DNA of 64,000 nt, taken from Triplophysa rosa (taxonomy: Eukaryota > Chordata > Actinopteri > Cypriniformes > Nemacheilidae). Each line of letters starts with the position of its first letter. Within the stretch, counting starts at the first letter, position 1. This document shows, in pieces, positions 20,688 to 31,884 of the stretch. The stretch lies in assembly GCF_024868665.1 (NCBI RefSeq), contig NC_079891.1, positions 12,292,229 to 12,356,228 of the forward strand, given 5' to 3'. Both the position numbers and the translations under genes were made by a program. The notes beneath the pieces were generated by a model, which made no database searches, had not been told where the DNA came from, and saw only the letters and a program-made list of their open reading frames with translations.

Positions 20688-21886
20688 CAGAGGTGGGTAG
20701 TAACGCGCTACATTTACTTCGTTACATTTACTTGAGTACCATTTTGGAAAATATGTACTTTTTAAGTAAAATTGAAAGTGTGTACTTTTACTCTTACTTG
20801 AGTAAATTTCTAATAGAAAATCTGTACTTTTACTTCGTTACATAACTTACATTGCGTGACGTTCCTTCGTTCCTTCATTTTAAAATATGCTTTTTAAAAC
20901 GCGTTGTTTATTTCAAGGTTGTCGTCTCTTTTTACGGGTGATTGATTCTTTTGAGTCGATTATTTTGAAAGCATTAATTGAACAATGGGCAAAACCATTT
21001 GAATAGGCTAATGAATCAGTTCAAATGATTTGTTCAGTTCGCAGCACGATCTGAATCATCTGAATCAGGATTACTCACTCCTCGTAGCGCGAAATTTAAG
21101 AACACGCAGAACACAAAGAGCGTTGGATGAAGTGGATATTAATCTATATCTATACAATCAAAACTGCAAATGTGTCATATTGTTTGCCAGCAATGATAAA
21201 TGCCGGCCATATGCGCGCACCCGCGCGACCTGTTCGTCAGACACCGCAACATGCGCGTTACCCGTCAGACACAGAGACGTGGGCCTGCAGAAATATACAT
21301 TTGAAGAACAGAAGGAAGAAAACTTGTTGATGGGCGTGTGGTTCACTGTTTACTGTTTGTTTACAAGTAAGAGCGTTTCACAACACACACGTGACACAAC
21401 ACGAGAAAACATGAGCTTTGTTCAAAAGTGTGTATTTCATTTAAGAGAGCACTGCAGATGTTCTAGATCATCTTAGGAAATGCTCTGAGTTTAGTTCATG
21501 CTTTAGTTTGACATGGTCTATTATTCTAAATAAGTTGTGTAAACTACATTGACATCAGGACTAGATGAAATTTACAGAAATGCTTGTCTCTTCTGTGTTT
21601 GTCTATTCTTTAGTCTCTCTAGTATATTGCAAAGATATCTGCTTATGATAATAAAAATATTTATTAAAATATTGGCGTTAATATTAATTTTATGTAGTAG
21701 GCCTATATAATAAGATACAAAGTAACTAAGTAACTAGCTACTTGAGTAGTTTTTTCATTGCATACTTTTTTACTTTTACTCAAGTAGTTTTTAAAATAGT
21801 GACTTTTACTTTTACTTGAGTAACAATTTCTCTAGTTACTTGTACTTTTACTTGAGTAAAGATTTTGGCTACTCTACCCACCTCTG
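20688..21886. mobile_element. Non-autonomous hAT transposon, copy 1
   Basis: 1,199 bp with terminal inverted repeats cagaggtgggtag and ctacccacctctg and a perfect 8-bp target duplication, ttaatttt (20,680-20,687 and 21,887-21,894), diagnostic of hAT insertion. The subterminal regions hold many acttttacttgagta motifs, likely transposase-binding repeats. The internal open frame of 148 codons (21,030-21,476) has no transposase motif and is shared in truncated form with copy 2, so it is probably not a protein. It would need a transposase supplied from elsewhere. Confidence 0.92.
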
Positions 21887-21894
21887 TTAATTTT

Positions 21895-24680
21895 GAGAAT
21901 CCTTTTAGAATAGAATTCCAAGCCCAATCTGTTTTCTCTTCTAGCACAGGTTATTTACATTCTGAGAACAATATTTCTGAGGCAGCATATTTTTAAGGAA
22001 GCATCCCTTATCCCTTTCTTGCCATCAAATCCCTCTCTTCCTGGGTGTTCAGTGGGTGACATTCTGCACCCCCCACCAACCCACCCCACGGAGACACAGC
22101 CAAGGCAGCTCTGACCCAGTTTACCAAAGCTCCCATGTTTGTCATTTGAAAAACTTTCTCGCTACCAAAATAAATAAATAAAATATAAATCTTTGATCTG
22201 AATTGTGGTTGGGAAAAGCGTTGTTTTCTTGCAGCAAAGGTGATGAACTTAGTAAAGGAGGCACCCTTTTTTTTTAACTGTTCTCTGACTTTTTAGCCAG
22301 TGGCTATGTCAAGGATTCGGTTTGTCTGTTTGTGTGAATGTATGTGATGTGTGTGTGTGTGTTTGCTAGTCCTCTTCTCCAAGAACTCACAGACTTTACA
22401 ACAGTCCCAAATTACAAATTGCAATAAATCGAAATTACACAAATTGTGCATTCTGCTGTTGCATTTGTTTTTTCTCCTTTTTACATTTTCTACAAACATA
22501 GCCTTAGCAAATAACTTCAGTATCACCGCCACTTGCCAGTAAGTGTGTGACAAAGACAAACCTGTTTGCATAGGCTACTTATACAGCTACTAAGCCTGCA
22601 TTTGCTGTGAAACATATACAGTGCTGAGAAATCAACCCCCCACGTTTATTTATATTAATCGTAGTTGGCACGCAGGCGTCGCGGTTGTTACCATCCTTAT
22701 GTTGCAGATCCAGATACTATGTTCTTAGGTTACATGGCTCCATATTATTCAGGAGTATTTCATATTTAAAACAAATTATCAGCGACATAATAAACACATG
22801 GAAATGGTTTTATCTCTCCAGCACTGAAACAAGGGGAATTATCTGTGTTGCTGTATAATTGCTTGCAGTGACTTCTTTGTTTGTCGTTTTTCCTCCTTTT
22901 CATAATCTATTTCCAATATTTCACACTGGGGCTGAAGTCTTGCCTCTTTATCGATCATTTTCTCTGTCTGTCTTTGCTCAGCTTACTCTTGTCTGCCCCT
23001 TGGAGAAGATGGAATAAGCATAGAGCTCCACTCCTCCGTGGATCTTACATACATGCTGGATGGGGCCCATCTGAATCTACAAAACATGAGTGCTTCACTG
23101 CCTTTTGATCTCAGGCTAATCTCTATTGCCTGCCTCCAGTCTCATCTTGTTTGAATAAGAATGAGTCTGGGGTGCTATTGCAGGCAAAAAGAGGTTTAGG
23201 TGGCATGCGTTCAGCATGCATACACTTGGAATCGTTCGTCAAAACTCTCCTATGATTTTATATTCTCCAGCGTAAAGCTTCTGCAAGTATTTTTGCGAGC
23301 GGTATAATGACATGCTATTCTTTTAGGTGAGGATAGAATATTCGTGACTTTACCTGCGCATTTACTGTAATTAGAATGTGTGATCCAATGTGTGGTCCCT
23401 CTTGTTACAAAGTTTTTATTACAAAAGTTATTTTTGTTGGGTTTTCTAATATAGTGTGGTTAAAATGACAGCAGTATTGCTCTTTCAGACAGAGGGTAAA
23501 GGAGAAAAGTTTTGTTTCTTTGCAACCCTTTATAATAAAGATATATATCTTAACAATATTATTAACAATAATAAGTAAATAAAATTTATTTTCACTAAAA
23601 GTGGTGTGTCAATGTTTATATACTAAGCCTTCTAAGTACCCCATTCTAATATATTTCTTATATATATTTAATAGTTTTTAAGCTTGCATACAAAACCAGT
23701 GTGTACTAAATACTAAATTAATGCTAAAAAATATTAGCACAAAGAACTTACAGTAACATAACCCGTGATTAATAAATGATGTAACCTTGCCTTGTCAGTT
23801 TTTCAACTGCTTGAAATGTGTATGTGAGTGTCCTTGGCATCACAGCCTAAAGTTACTCTGCACAACACTGCGGGAGTAAGAGAAAATGAGTAAATGAGAG
23901 AAAAATGTAGGTATAATAGAGAGATGAAAGTGAGTAAATAAGAGAAAAGAATAAAGGGAGGTGCTGAGATATTAAATGTTTTATGTAATTTTTTGGGGGG
24001 GGTAAATAAAATGCAATAAATACATGAAAATAAAATACATAGTTTATTTCCTTTAACGCTATAAAAAGCCCCTCAGAGATAATCTGAACTGTCTGGTACA
24101 GAAACCGTTTAGGTTTAAACATCAGAAAATATAGGTGTAATTTTCACTGCCTGTCCATAATACCCAACATCTGTTAGGGCCCTACTTCTGCACAAGCTCA
24201 GGAAACACCAGTTGGCACTCTGAGTCTGGACACAGAAAAATGTGACGTTGGCATCTTTTTTAGTGCCGCCAACCTTAAAAAAGTGTTGAAACAATGAAAT
24301 AACTGTGCAAAGTTTGCAGAGGTTTTGAGTGAATTAGTTTCCAACCATTCAAAGGAGGAAAAATCATTTGAGTCAGGTTTTTATATTTTTTCCATCTTTT
24401 AGTATTAGACAGACAAAGGGAACTTTGAGCTGAAGGGTGAACATAACAGTGATTCAACTGACTGCAGGAGGACCTGTCTACTTCATAAATTTGAACTGAA
24501 AAATTAAAGGAGACTGCTGGTGCACTCCATGAACTCTGAACACATGAACTGAGAGGTGTGCATGCTTGTTTTTACACTTTTTTTGTGTTGTTGTGACATT
24601 GCATGTTTTCAGTTTTGCTGCTTAACATGCACTTGTTGTTGTACACTATATTCTGAACATTTTGTAACATTCACCTTTCA
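21895..24680. other. Non-coding AT-rich DNA
   Basis: No gene recognised. A (TG)n run lies near 22,346-22,360 and a T/G homopolymer junction near 23,990-24,002. Confidence 0.5.
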
Positions 24681-24688
24681 GTTATAAT

Positions 24689-25875
24689 CAGAGGTGGGTA
24701 GTAACGCGTTACATTTACTTCGTTACATTTACTTGAGTAACATTTTGGAAAATATGTACTTTTTAAGTAAAATTAAAAGTGTGTACTTTTACTCTTACTT
24801 GAGTAAATTTCTAATAGAAAATCTGTACTTTTACTTCGTTACATAACTTACATTGCGTGACGTTCCTTCGTTCCTTCATTTTAAAATATGCTTTTTAAAA
24901 CGCGTTGTTTATTTCAAGGTTGTCGTCTCTTTTTACGGGCATTCCCGAGTGATCGATTCTTTTGAGTCGATTCTTTTGAAAGCATTAATTGAACAATGGG
25001 AAAAACCATTTGAATGGGCTAATGAATCAGTTCAAATGATTTGTTCAGTTCGCAGCACGATCTGAATCATCTGAATCAGGATTACTCACTCCTCGTAGCG
25101 CGAAACTTAAGAACACGCAGAACACAAAGAGCGTTGGATGAAGTGGATATGAATCTATATCTATACAATCAAAACTGCAAATGTGTCATATTGTTTGCCA
25201 GCAATGATAAATGCCCGCCATATGCGCGCTCCCGCGCGACCTGTTCGTCAGACAGATTTCCTGCAGAAATATACATTTGACGAACAGAAGGAAGAAAACT
25301 TGTTGATGGGCGTGTGGTTCACTGTTTACTGTTTGTTTACAAGTAAGAGCGTTTCACAACACACACGTGACACAACACGAGAAAACATGAGCTTTGTTAA
25401 AAAATGTGTATTTCATTTAAGAGAGCACTGCAGATGTTCTAGATCATCTTAGGAAATGCTCTGAGTTTAGTTCATGCTTTAGTTTGACATGGTCTATTAT
25501 TCTAAATAAGTTGTGTAAACTACATTGACATCAGGACTAGATGAAATTTACAGAAATGCTTGTCTCTTCTGTGTTTGTCTATTCTTTAGTCTCTCTAGTA
25601 TATTGCAAAGATATCTGCTTATGATAATAAAAATATTGATTAAAATGTAATATTAAAATATTGGCGTTAATATTAATTTAATGTAGAAGGCCTATATAAT
25701 CAGATACAAAGTAACTAAGTAACTAGCTACTTGAGTAGTTTTTTCATTGCATACTTTTTTACTTTTACTCAAGTAATTTTTAAAATAGTGACTTTTACTT
25801 TTACTTGAGTAACAATTTCTCTAGTTACTTGTACTTTTACTTGAGTAAAGATTTTGGCTACTCTACCCACCTCTG
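24689..25875. mobile_element. Non-autonomous hAT transposon, copy 2
   Basis: 1,187 bp, same orientation and by eye well over 95% identical to copy 1 outside small indels. Perfect 8-bp target duplication, gttataat (24,681-24,688 and 25,876-25,883). Relative to copy 1 it lacks about 30 bp near 25,255, and has a longer insert near 24,940-24,953 and about 10 extra bp near 25,645. The low divergence of both copies suggests fairly recent mobilisation. Confidence 0.92.
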
Positions 25876-25883
25876 GTTATAAT

Positions 25884-28800
25884 ACTGTTTGTTCAACTGT
25901 GATGGACAGGGTTGCCTCTGAGAAAGACTTAGTGCGCCCCTGCTGGCACAGATGTGTATTGTAGTTTCAAGTTTTACTTTAAAAGCCATGATCCATTCTC
26001 ATAAATTGGCCTTTGCACCATGCTTATACATTATTGGAGTGCAACAAATATAGTTTTCAACTTTTGCTGTCACTTGTCACCAACTCATTTGGGCCTGCAT
26101 AGCAAGTAGGACATAGTACAGGTGTATTGACAGGGGAGATAAAGACTTCAGTAGAGTTCAGAGTAACTGGAACTGGGCTGGCTTTTTCCAGCACACAGCT
26201 TTAAAACTGAAACCAGAGCAGCAGCATCCTGCACAAAGGCTTAACCGAGTTGTGCTGGTTGTGGTTCATCTATAATGAATCAAAGGTGTAGCCTTCACGC
26301 GTTGTTTGCCCAACAGAACATGCAAATTACCAAATTTGTCCCATGCAAGTAAACACTTCACTTGCATTTTTCCTCCAACCACAATATGTGTTAATGTGCA
26401 CAAGTGCTATTTAAATTCAATGAAGAAAGGACTCAGACCATGATGATTGCATCGTCTTTGTGCTTTTAGCAGTTTGTAACTTTTTACTGCAACTTTTTCT
26501 TTTATACCTTGAGGTTCATAGAAAGTTTTGGTAATATAGATAACATATAACTGTGTGTTTTGTTGGTCTTATATGCTGCCTGTAAGGTCATTCAGACATT
26601 TGTTTCATTATTATGTATAACATTAAATTGTTAATATAAATAAAACTAAATAATATTACACAGATTTAGTACATTTGGTGCACAAAGACCCGTCTTATAA
26701 TAGAATTATGTGAGCATAGGGTAGTATGGCATATCATTATTTTGCTCTCAATTTTAATTTAAACTGAAGGAAGAAAAAGAAGGACATGACACAAAACATA
26801 CTGTGGTGTAGCAGAAACAAAAATGCACTTCTTCGTCACCCATAGCTGATGTACTGTTTAAATACCAAGTTAGTTTGTTTTTCCCCTGTCTCCCCTATTT
26901 CTTCAAAATGCAGACGTATAAAGAGAGGAAATTAATCTAATTAAAGGTGGAAGTGAGAGAAGCAGAGAGGTGGAGTGAGATAAACTGAGAAAATTAAGGC
27001 AGGGAAAAGGAGTATCTATTAGCGGGCCAGGCTGCAGAGACACACTCATCCCCAGTGTTCCCCTGCATTGTGAAAACTCAGTGCTGGTGTTTGAGCACTT
27101 GACAAAATTATCAGCAGAAACTGCCAGATTGCGTTTTCACATGAGCCTGATCAGCAACTCATTACACGCACACACTTGCACATACACAAACGGCCTTGGT
27201 TTGTTCCTGTTTGCCAAATGTAATTTGTAAAATGTGTTGATGTTTATCATGCTCTTAAGATAAAATAGAAGCTTTGTCCCTCTTTCCTCTCTGAGCGCTA
27301 CTTATGTCTGACAGGAGATAATAAGATACACGTGGGTAACTATCGGCCTTCCGAAAAGAAAACAACGTAGGTGGGATTGTTGTCAGCCATTAACATTGTG
27401 TATTTATCTTTCACCTTACAACTGCTTGTTACAAACACAAACAGATGAAATAGAAACTTCAAAATTACTTTTTTACTGTTTTACATGTTTGTGTAAATGA
27501 AATGACATAATTATTACTGGGCACTTTTAACGCTGCTTTGAAATTTTTAGAACTCATTTTGTTGATATTGAGTAATGGCAAGCAGGTTCAGTTTGGATTA
27601 ACTAAAATTGAAAGATTGAAAATAAGAGGGACAATAATTCATTTGTGCATACATGTTTGTAAATTAGGTCAAATCTAATCAAAACATCAATGTTTAATGT
27701 TATAGATGACATAAAAGGTGTCTGTGTGGAATATGTCAACCAAGGAATCGTAACAGTATTCCACAATCAGCTCTAAACATTTTAAATTGTCTCTTGTTTA
27801 TGACAAAGGAACAGGATATTCAATTTTATATTGTTATTCAAAACTTGTGTTGTGTTATGTTGTGACCTTACTCATTCCACTTTCATTTACATTCAATTTA
27901 GGGATTTGTGCAACTATGTTTTACCTTGTATTTCAATTTTAGTATAATGAAAATAATTGTGTGTGTTAACCTCATACTAGACATTTTCTTCTAAATCTCC
28001 TTTTCCTAAAAATGTTTAATATCTTCGCTGCCCTTTTGAAAGCTTGTATGTGAAAATCTGCAGTTTTTTTCAGGAAATAGAAAAAACACAGTGCTTTTTA
28101 AATGATTAAATACTGTGTTTTATTAATTAAATTATTTTATTAATTTATTACATAATAATTTATGCAAAAAATATAATAATATCAAAATATGGAGATACAA
28201 GGTTTCAGAAGGACAGCAGCGATATGAAAAAGTTGTTAATGAGGCATGTAAAATACTATTATTTCAAACATGGTAATACTTTAAAATATTGATTACACCA
28301 AATTCTAATGTATAGCCTATATATTTCCTATAATACAGAACCTACTGTATGCACAGTCAGAACTGAATCAGTTTAAATAGACCATCTATGGTTAAAAATG
28401 ACCTATATTTCATGCATGTCAATGGTGTGCCTTGGAAGTCACTGGTCTCTTTAGTTTTCTTTTAGTTTTCATTTGATCAGAAGAGTGTTTGAAGATTAGG
28501 GGTGCACAACCTGAGAGTAAAAGTGTGCAAATAATAGACCAGACCCAGCCCAGCCACGAAGAAAGAGGGACAGAGAATGACAGGAAATGTCAGGAACAAT
28601 TTGTAAAAAGAAAATATAAACATTTACTTGCATATTTCTAATAATGCCTTTTGTCTTTATAAGGAAAAAGATATCTGGAACAAACTAATATTTGTGATTA
28701 AAACTGCAATTAATTTAGGCAGATCTCAACAGGGTAGCACTGATAATGTACAGTAGTTGCCGTAGTTACTGTTGTTTCTGTTCCTCTTAGTTTATCTACA

Positions 28801-30051
28801 TGAATATGCAAAGGCAACTCAATTACAGTGTTTATATATTTATTTATTCCTTTTGTAGTTCTTCCAGTCATGCAGTTTATCCTGAATCTATATATGGCTA
28901 TTAAGACACAAATAATTTCTCTCTCTATGTTTCTTCACCAAGTGCCAACTAAACAACTAACACCACGTACTGAAACCTCAAAGAGTCTCCTGGTGAAACC
29001 AAGACAAACCACATGCTGGATCTGAAAGAACTGAAGGAATATTGAACACAGTGAGTAAAACATGGTAATAAAGTAAATAAATTACATCCTGACCTACTCT
29101 ATTCTGATCATGAGGTAAAAGCAGGTCCTGCTAGGCAGGCTGGAGGGCAATCAGACATTCTGAACGGGCAGCGGTTGTAGTAATATAATCATAGTTCATT
29201 GCATGCGTAATTTTCTTTGATTATTATGTAATATATTATTATTTAATAGATAATACAAATAAGAAATATGTAATGTTTAATTTTGTCAGCTAGACATTTT
29301 TGAAGGGACCCAAAGGAAATCTGTGAGGACAGTGTCCTCTCTAGACCCAGCCCTGGGTTAAAGACATTTTCATTGGCTTGCATTTACATTGGAAAAAAAT
29401 GTCTATGCAAATACATGGTGAATCAAAGAATCTGATGAAACATAGCATACAGTATGGTATCATATAGCTGGTGGAATTTAAGACGTATTGATTTAAATAT
29501 GAAAATTACCAATAAAATGCAATTCAAGATTACTGTGTAATCCAGAAGTGGGTTCTAACAGAAGCTGATACCACCTGATCTAGTTGCAGTCTGTCAAGCT
29601 GATTAGCAGGTTTTATTAATTTACTAACTGATTTAATGTTTTACCTCTACATCTGGTTTGTTTCAGTGACTCAAGTGGCCCACGCTTGAACCTAAGACTT
29701 AAGATGAGGAACTGAAAGCAACAAAAACAAGATAGTTCCTTTGTCAAACCTTTACACTTATAATCGATTTCACATTTTTTATAGGCTGGTCACTGGTGGG
29801 GAACTTTGGTGAGTGCACCAAAGTGTCCCATTGTATTATTCTAATTGCCTTGACTCCTCCTGATATGCTTAAATCATTGCATGGTGAGGCAGTGATTGAG
29901 AACATTTAATTTATGTTTTCTGAGTAAGATAAGTAATAAAAAATAAAACGTTTTTTTTTTTGTACAACTGCAAGTTCTGTTTGGGTTCTAATAAAAATTG
30001 TAATATAATTTCAATATTTATTTAAGCTAAACATGTTAAATTGTAACAATA

Positions 30052-30054
<3 letters not shown>
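25884..30054. other. Non-coding AT-rich DNA upstream of the candidate first exon
   Basis: No recognisable gene or transposon end. One exon-like stretch with pyrimidine tract, acceptor-like AG and a gtgagt donor lies at about 28,943-29,049 (see findings), but nothing ties it to a known transcript. Confidence 0.5.

Positions 30055-30130
<76 letters not shown>
30055..30130. repeat. (CT)n microsatellite, about 38 units
   Basis: Uninterrupted ct dinucleotides about 320 bp upstream of the candidate MEF2 first exon. Reverse complement of the (GA)n tract at 30,384-30,450. Confidence 0.97.
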
Positions 30131-30132
<2 letters not shown>

Positions 30133-30381
30133 TTATATTGTTGTTGTTATTTCAAAATTACATTAAAAATGTATTGGGTGCATCTGATAAGTGTCAATCA
30201 ACCTTGTTACTTGCGCTCAGGTCAACTTTGATAATACTCAGAGTAGCTTGACTTTTATCAGGTAGGAGATAAAAACGTGGATAAAAGAGTGTTGCTTCTT
30301 TCATTAAAACGCTGGAGTGATCTAAGCCCGTCCCCCTTCAAGAGTAAACCCGGCGTATTTGCCGTATTTGCCCGGCGTGTG

Positions 30382-30383
<2 letters not shown>

Positions 30384-30450
<67 letters not shown>
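30384..30450. repeat. (GA)n microsatellite, about 33 units
   Basis: Uninterrupted ga dinucleotides directly upstream of, or inside, the candidate 5' untranslated exon. Long GA tracts near promoters are often nucleosome-poor. Confidence 0.97.
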
Positions 30451-30451
<1 letters not shown>

Positions 30452-30730
30452 CTGAGGCTCGGAGCGGTGCTCAACATCATCACTCGCAATAACGGCTTAA
30501 TCATTCCTCACCGTGGCCGACCGACACCAAGCGCTATATCCTCAGCATCTGAAACGATTCATCAGACACAAGAAAAAAAACACATCTGTAGAGAACGACA
30601 CTTTTTTCGGTGGTGGTAGTGATTGTTGGTGGATTTTAAGTGTTAAGCGGTGAAGTCCACCCGGCGGCTCAGCGCCTTTCGTCACACCGCAGGACAAACT
30701 TCACCGGACACACTTTACACGCACCATGAA
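30451..30730 (+). other. Candidate 5' untranslated first exon of the MEF2 gene
   Basis: This stretch has more CpG and higher GC than its surroundings, follows a GA-rich, Sp1-like region (cccgtccccct near 30,329) and ends in a perfect consensus donor, gtaagt, at 30,731. A short leader is followed by caccATGAA right before the donor (ATG at 30,725-30,727). If spliced to the acceptor at 49,651, this ATG opens an 8-codon upstream frame that stops before the MEF2 start. MEF2 genes have one or more untranslated 5' exons separated by long introns, so position and orientation fit. The exon start is unknown and other 5' exons may exist. It could instead be the first exon of another transcript; only RNA evidence would settle it. 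Confidence 0.5.
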
Positions 30731-31819
30731 GTAAGTAACACTAATATCTCACACTGTTGTACGTTTGTCAATGAAGAAATTGCGTGAACTTGTTAGAATG
30801 TTGTGTTAAACAAAAAATAAAATAATGCGTTATATCTCCGTTAGTTCCCGCGACCACAAGGGTGAGTGTTACAGTAATAGACTCAACTACAGTAATAGTT
30901 GACATGACAAACGCTCCGCTATTTCTACAACACTCACATGTTCTTTTTATTAGGACTGACATGCAGAATAACAGGACAATCACTTAGTATACCGCCTAAA
31001 CACTTTATTTATTTTAAACATAGACCCATGGGTAGGCTATTTTATGCCTACTAAAGTGCTTTCTGAGTGCAGAATAAACTAACACTTTCAAGCTGTTTAA
31101 AACAATGAATGAAATTACAATCAAAGTGAATACAAAGCTTGGTGTTAAACCAGTCCGGTGGTCATCAGGAGTTAATGCATTGCTAAAATATTATGCATCC
31201 ATTTATGATTAATTTTCATTAATTTCATTCAGACTATTTATTTTTATATCTATTTTTTGTAAGTGGGTAGATCAAATTTAAATGTGACTAACTACTGACC
31301 AACGTTCCAAATAAAATGGAACTCTGGAGTATAAATAACAAAACCACAGCAACTTCTAGTAGGCTAATAGTAATTGTAAGTATAGTAAATAAAACATAAT
31401 GCAAACATTACTTATCCAAAACCAATGCAAAAATCCTATTTTTCAGTTTATTAATAATAAATTATTTGATTTCCCTTTTATTAATTTTTTATTATAGTTT
31501 ATTTGTAACTTTTTAATTGCCAAGTAAATTAAATCTAAAAAGAGATAACAGTGAAGTTTGCAAGATTGAAGTTGAGTGCCAAAGATTTTAAACAGCTAAA
31601 ATAAGTTAAAGTGTTCTTCATGCCAAAGAAGTGTAATGTAGTATAGAGGAATTATTTAGTGATATGAATCAGTGTCAGGTAATTTTTTATATCATTTTTT
31701 TGAAGAGTTAGTCCAATTACATTTTGATGTCTAATTAGGCTGGTAGCTGCAAAAATATGAGAATTAGTAGTTTTACATATAAAGGTGAAGACAGAAACAG
31801 ATATAAATGAATGAAAGTG

Positions 31820-31884
31820 ATTGTTTAATTAACAGAGGAGACGCTTCTTTGACAAAGAAGGATCTCCTCTGTTAATTAAACAAT
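31820..31884. repeat. 65-bp near-perfect palindrome (hairpin)
   Basis: The 22-bp arms at 31,820-31,841 and 31,863-31,884 are exact reverse complements. Inside, after a 2-nt mismatch, cttctttg and caaagaag form another 8-bp stem around a single-base loop. The predicted stem is about 30 bp with one internal mismatch. It lies 1.1 kb downstream of the candidate first exon. It could be a small fold-back element, a small-RNA precursor or a chance duplication. Confidence 0.9.

Noticed and set aside
30277..30619. Open frames through the (GA)n and (CT)n tracts (Arg-Glu or Ser-Leu repeats)
   Set aside because: Dinucleotide repeats produce open frames by default. No flanking coding signal.
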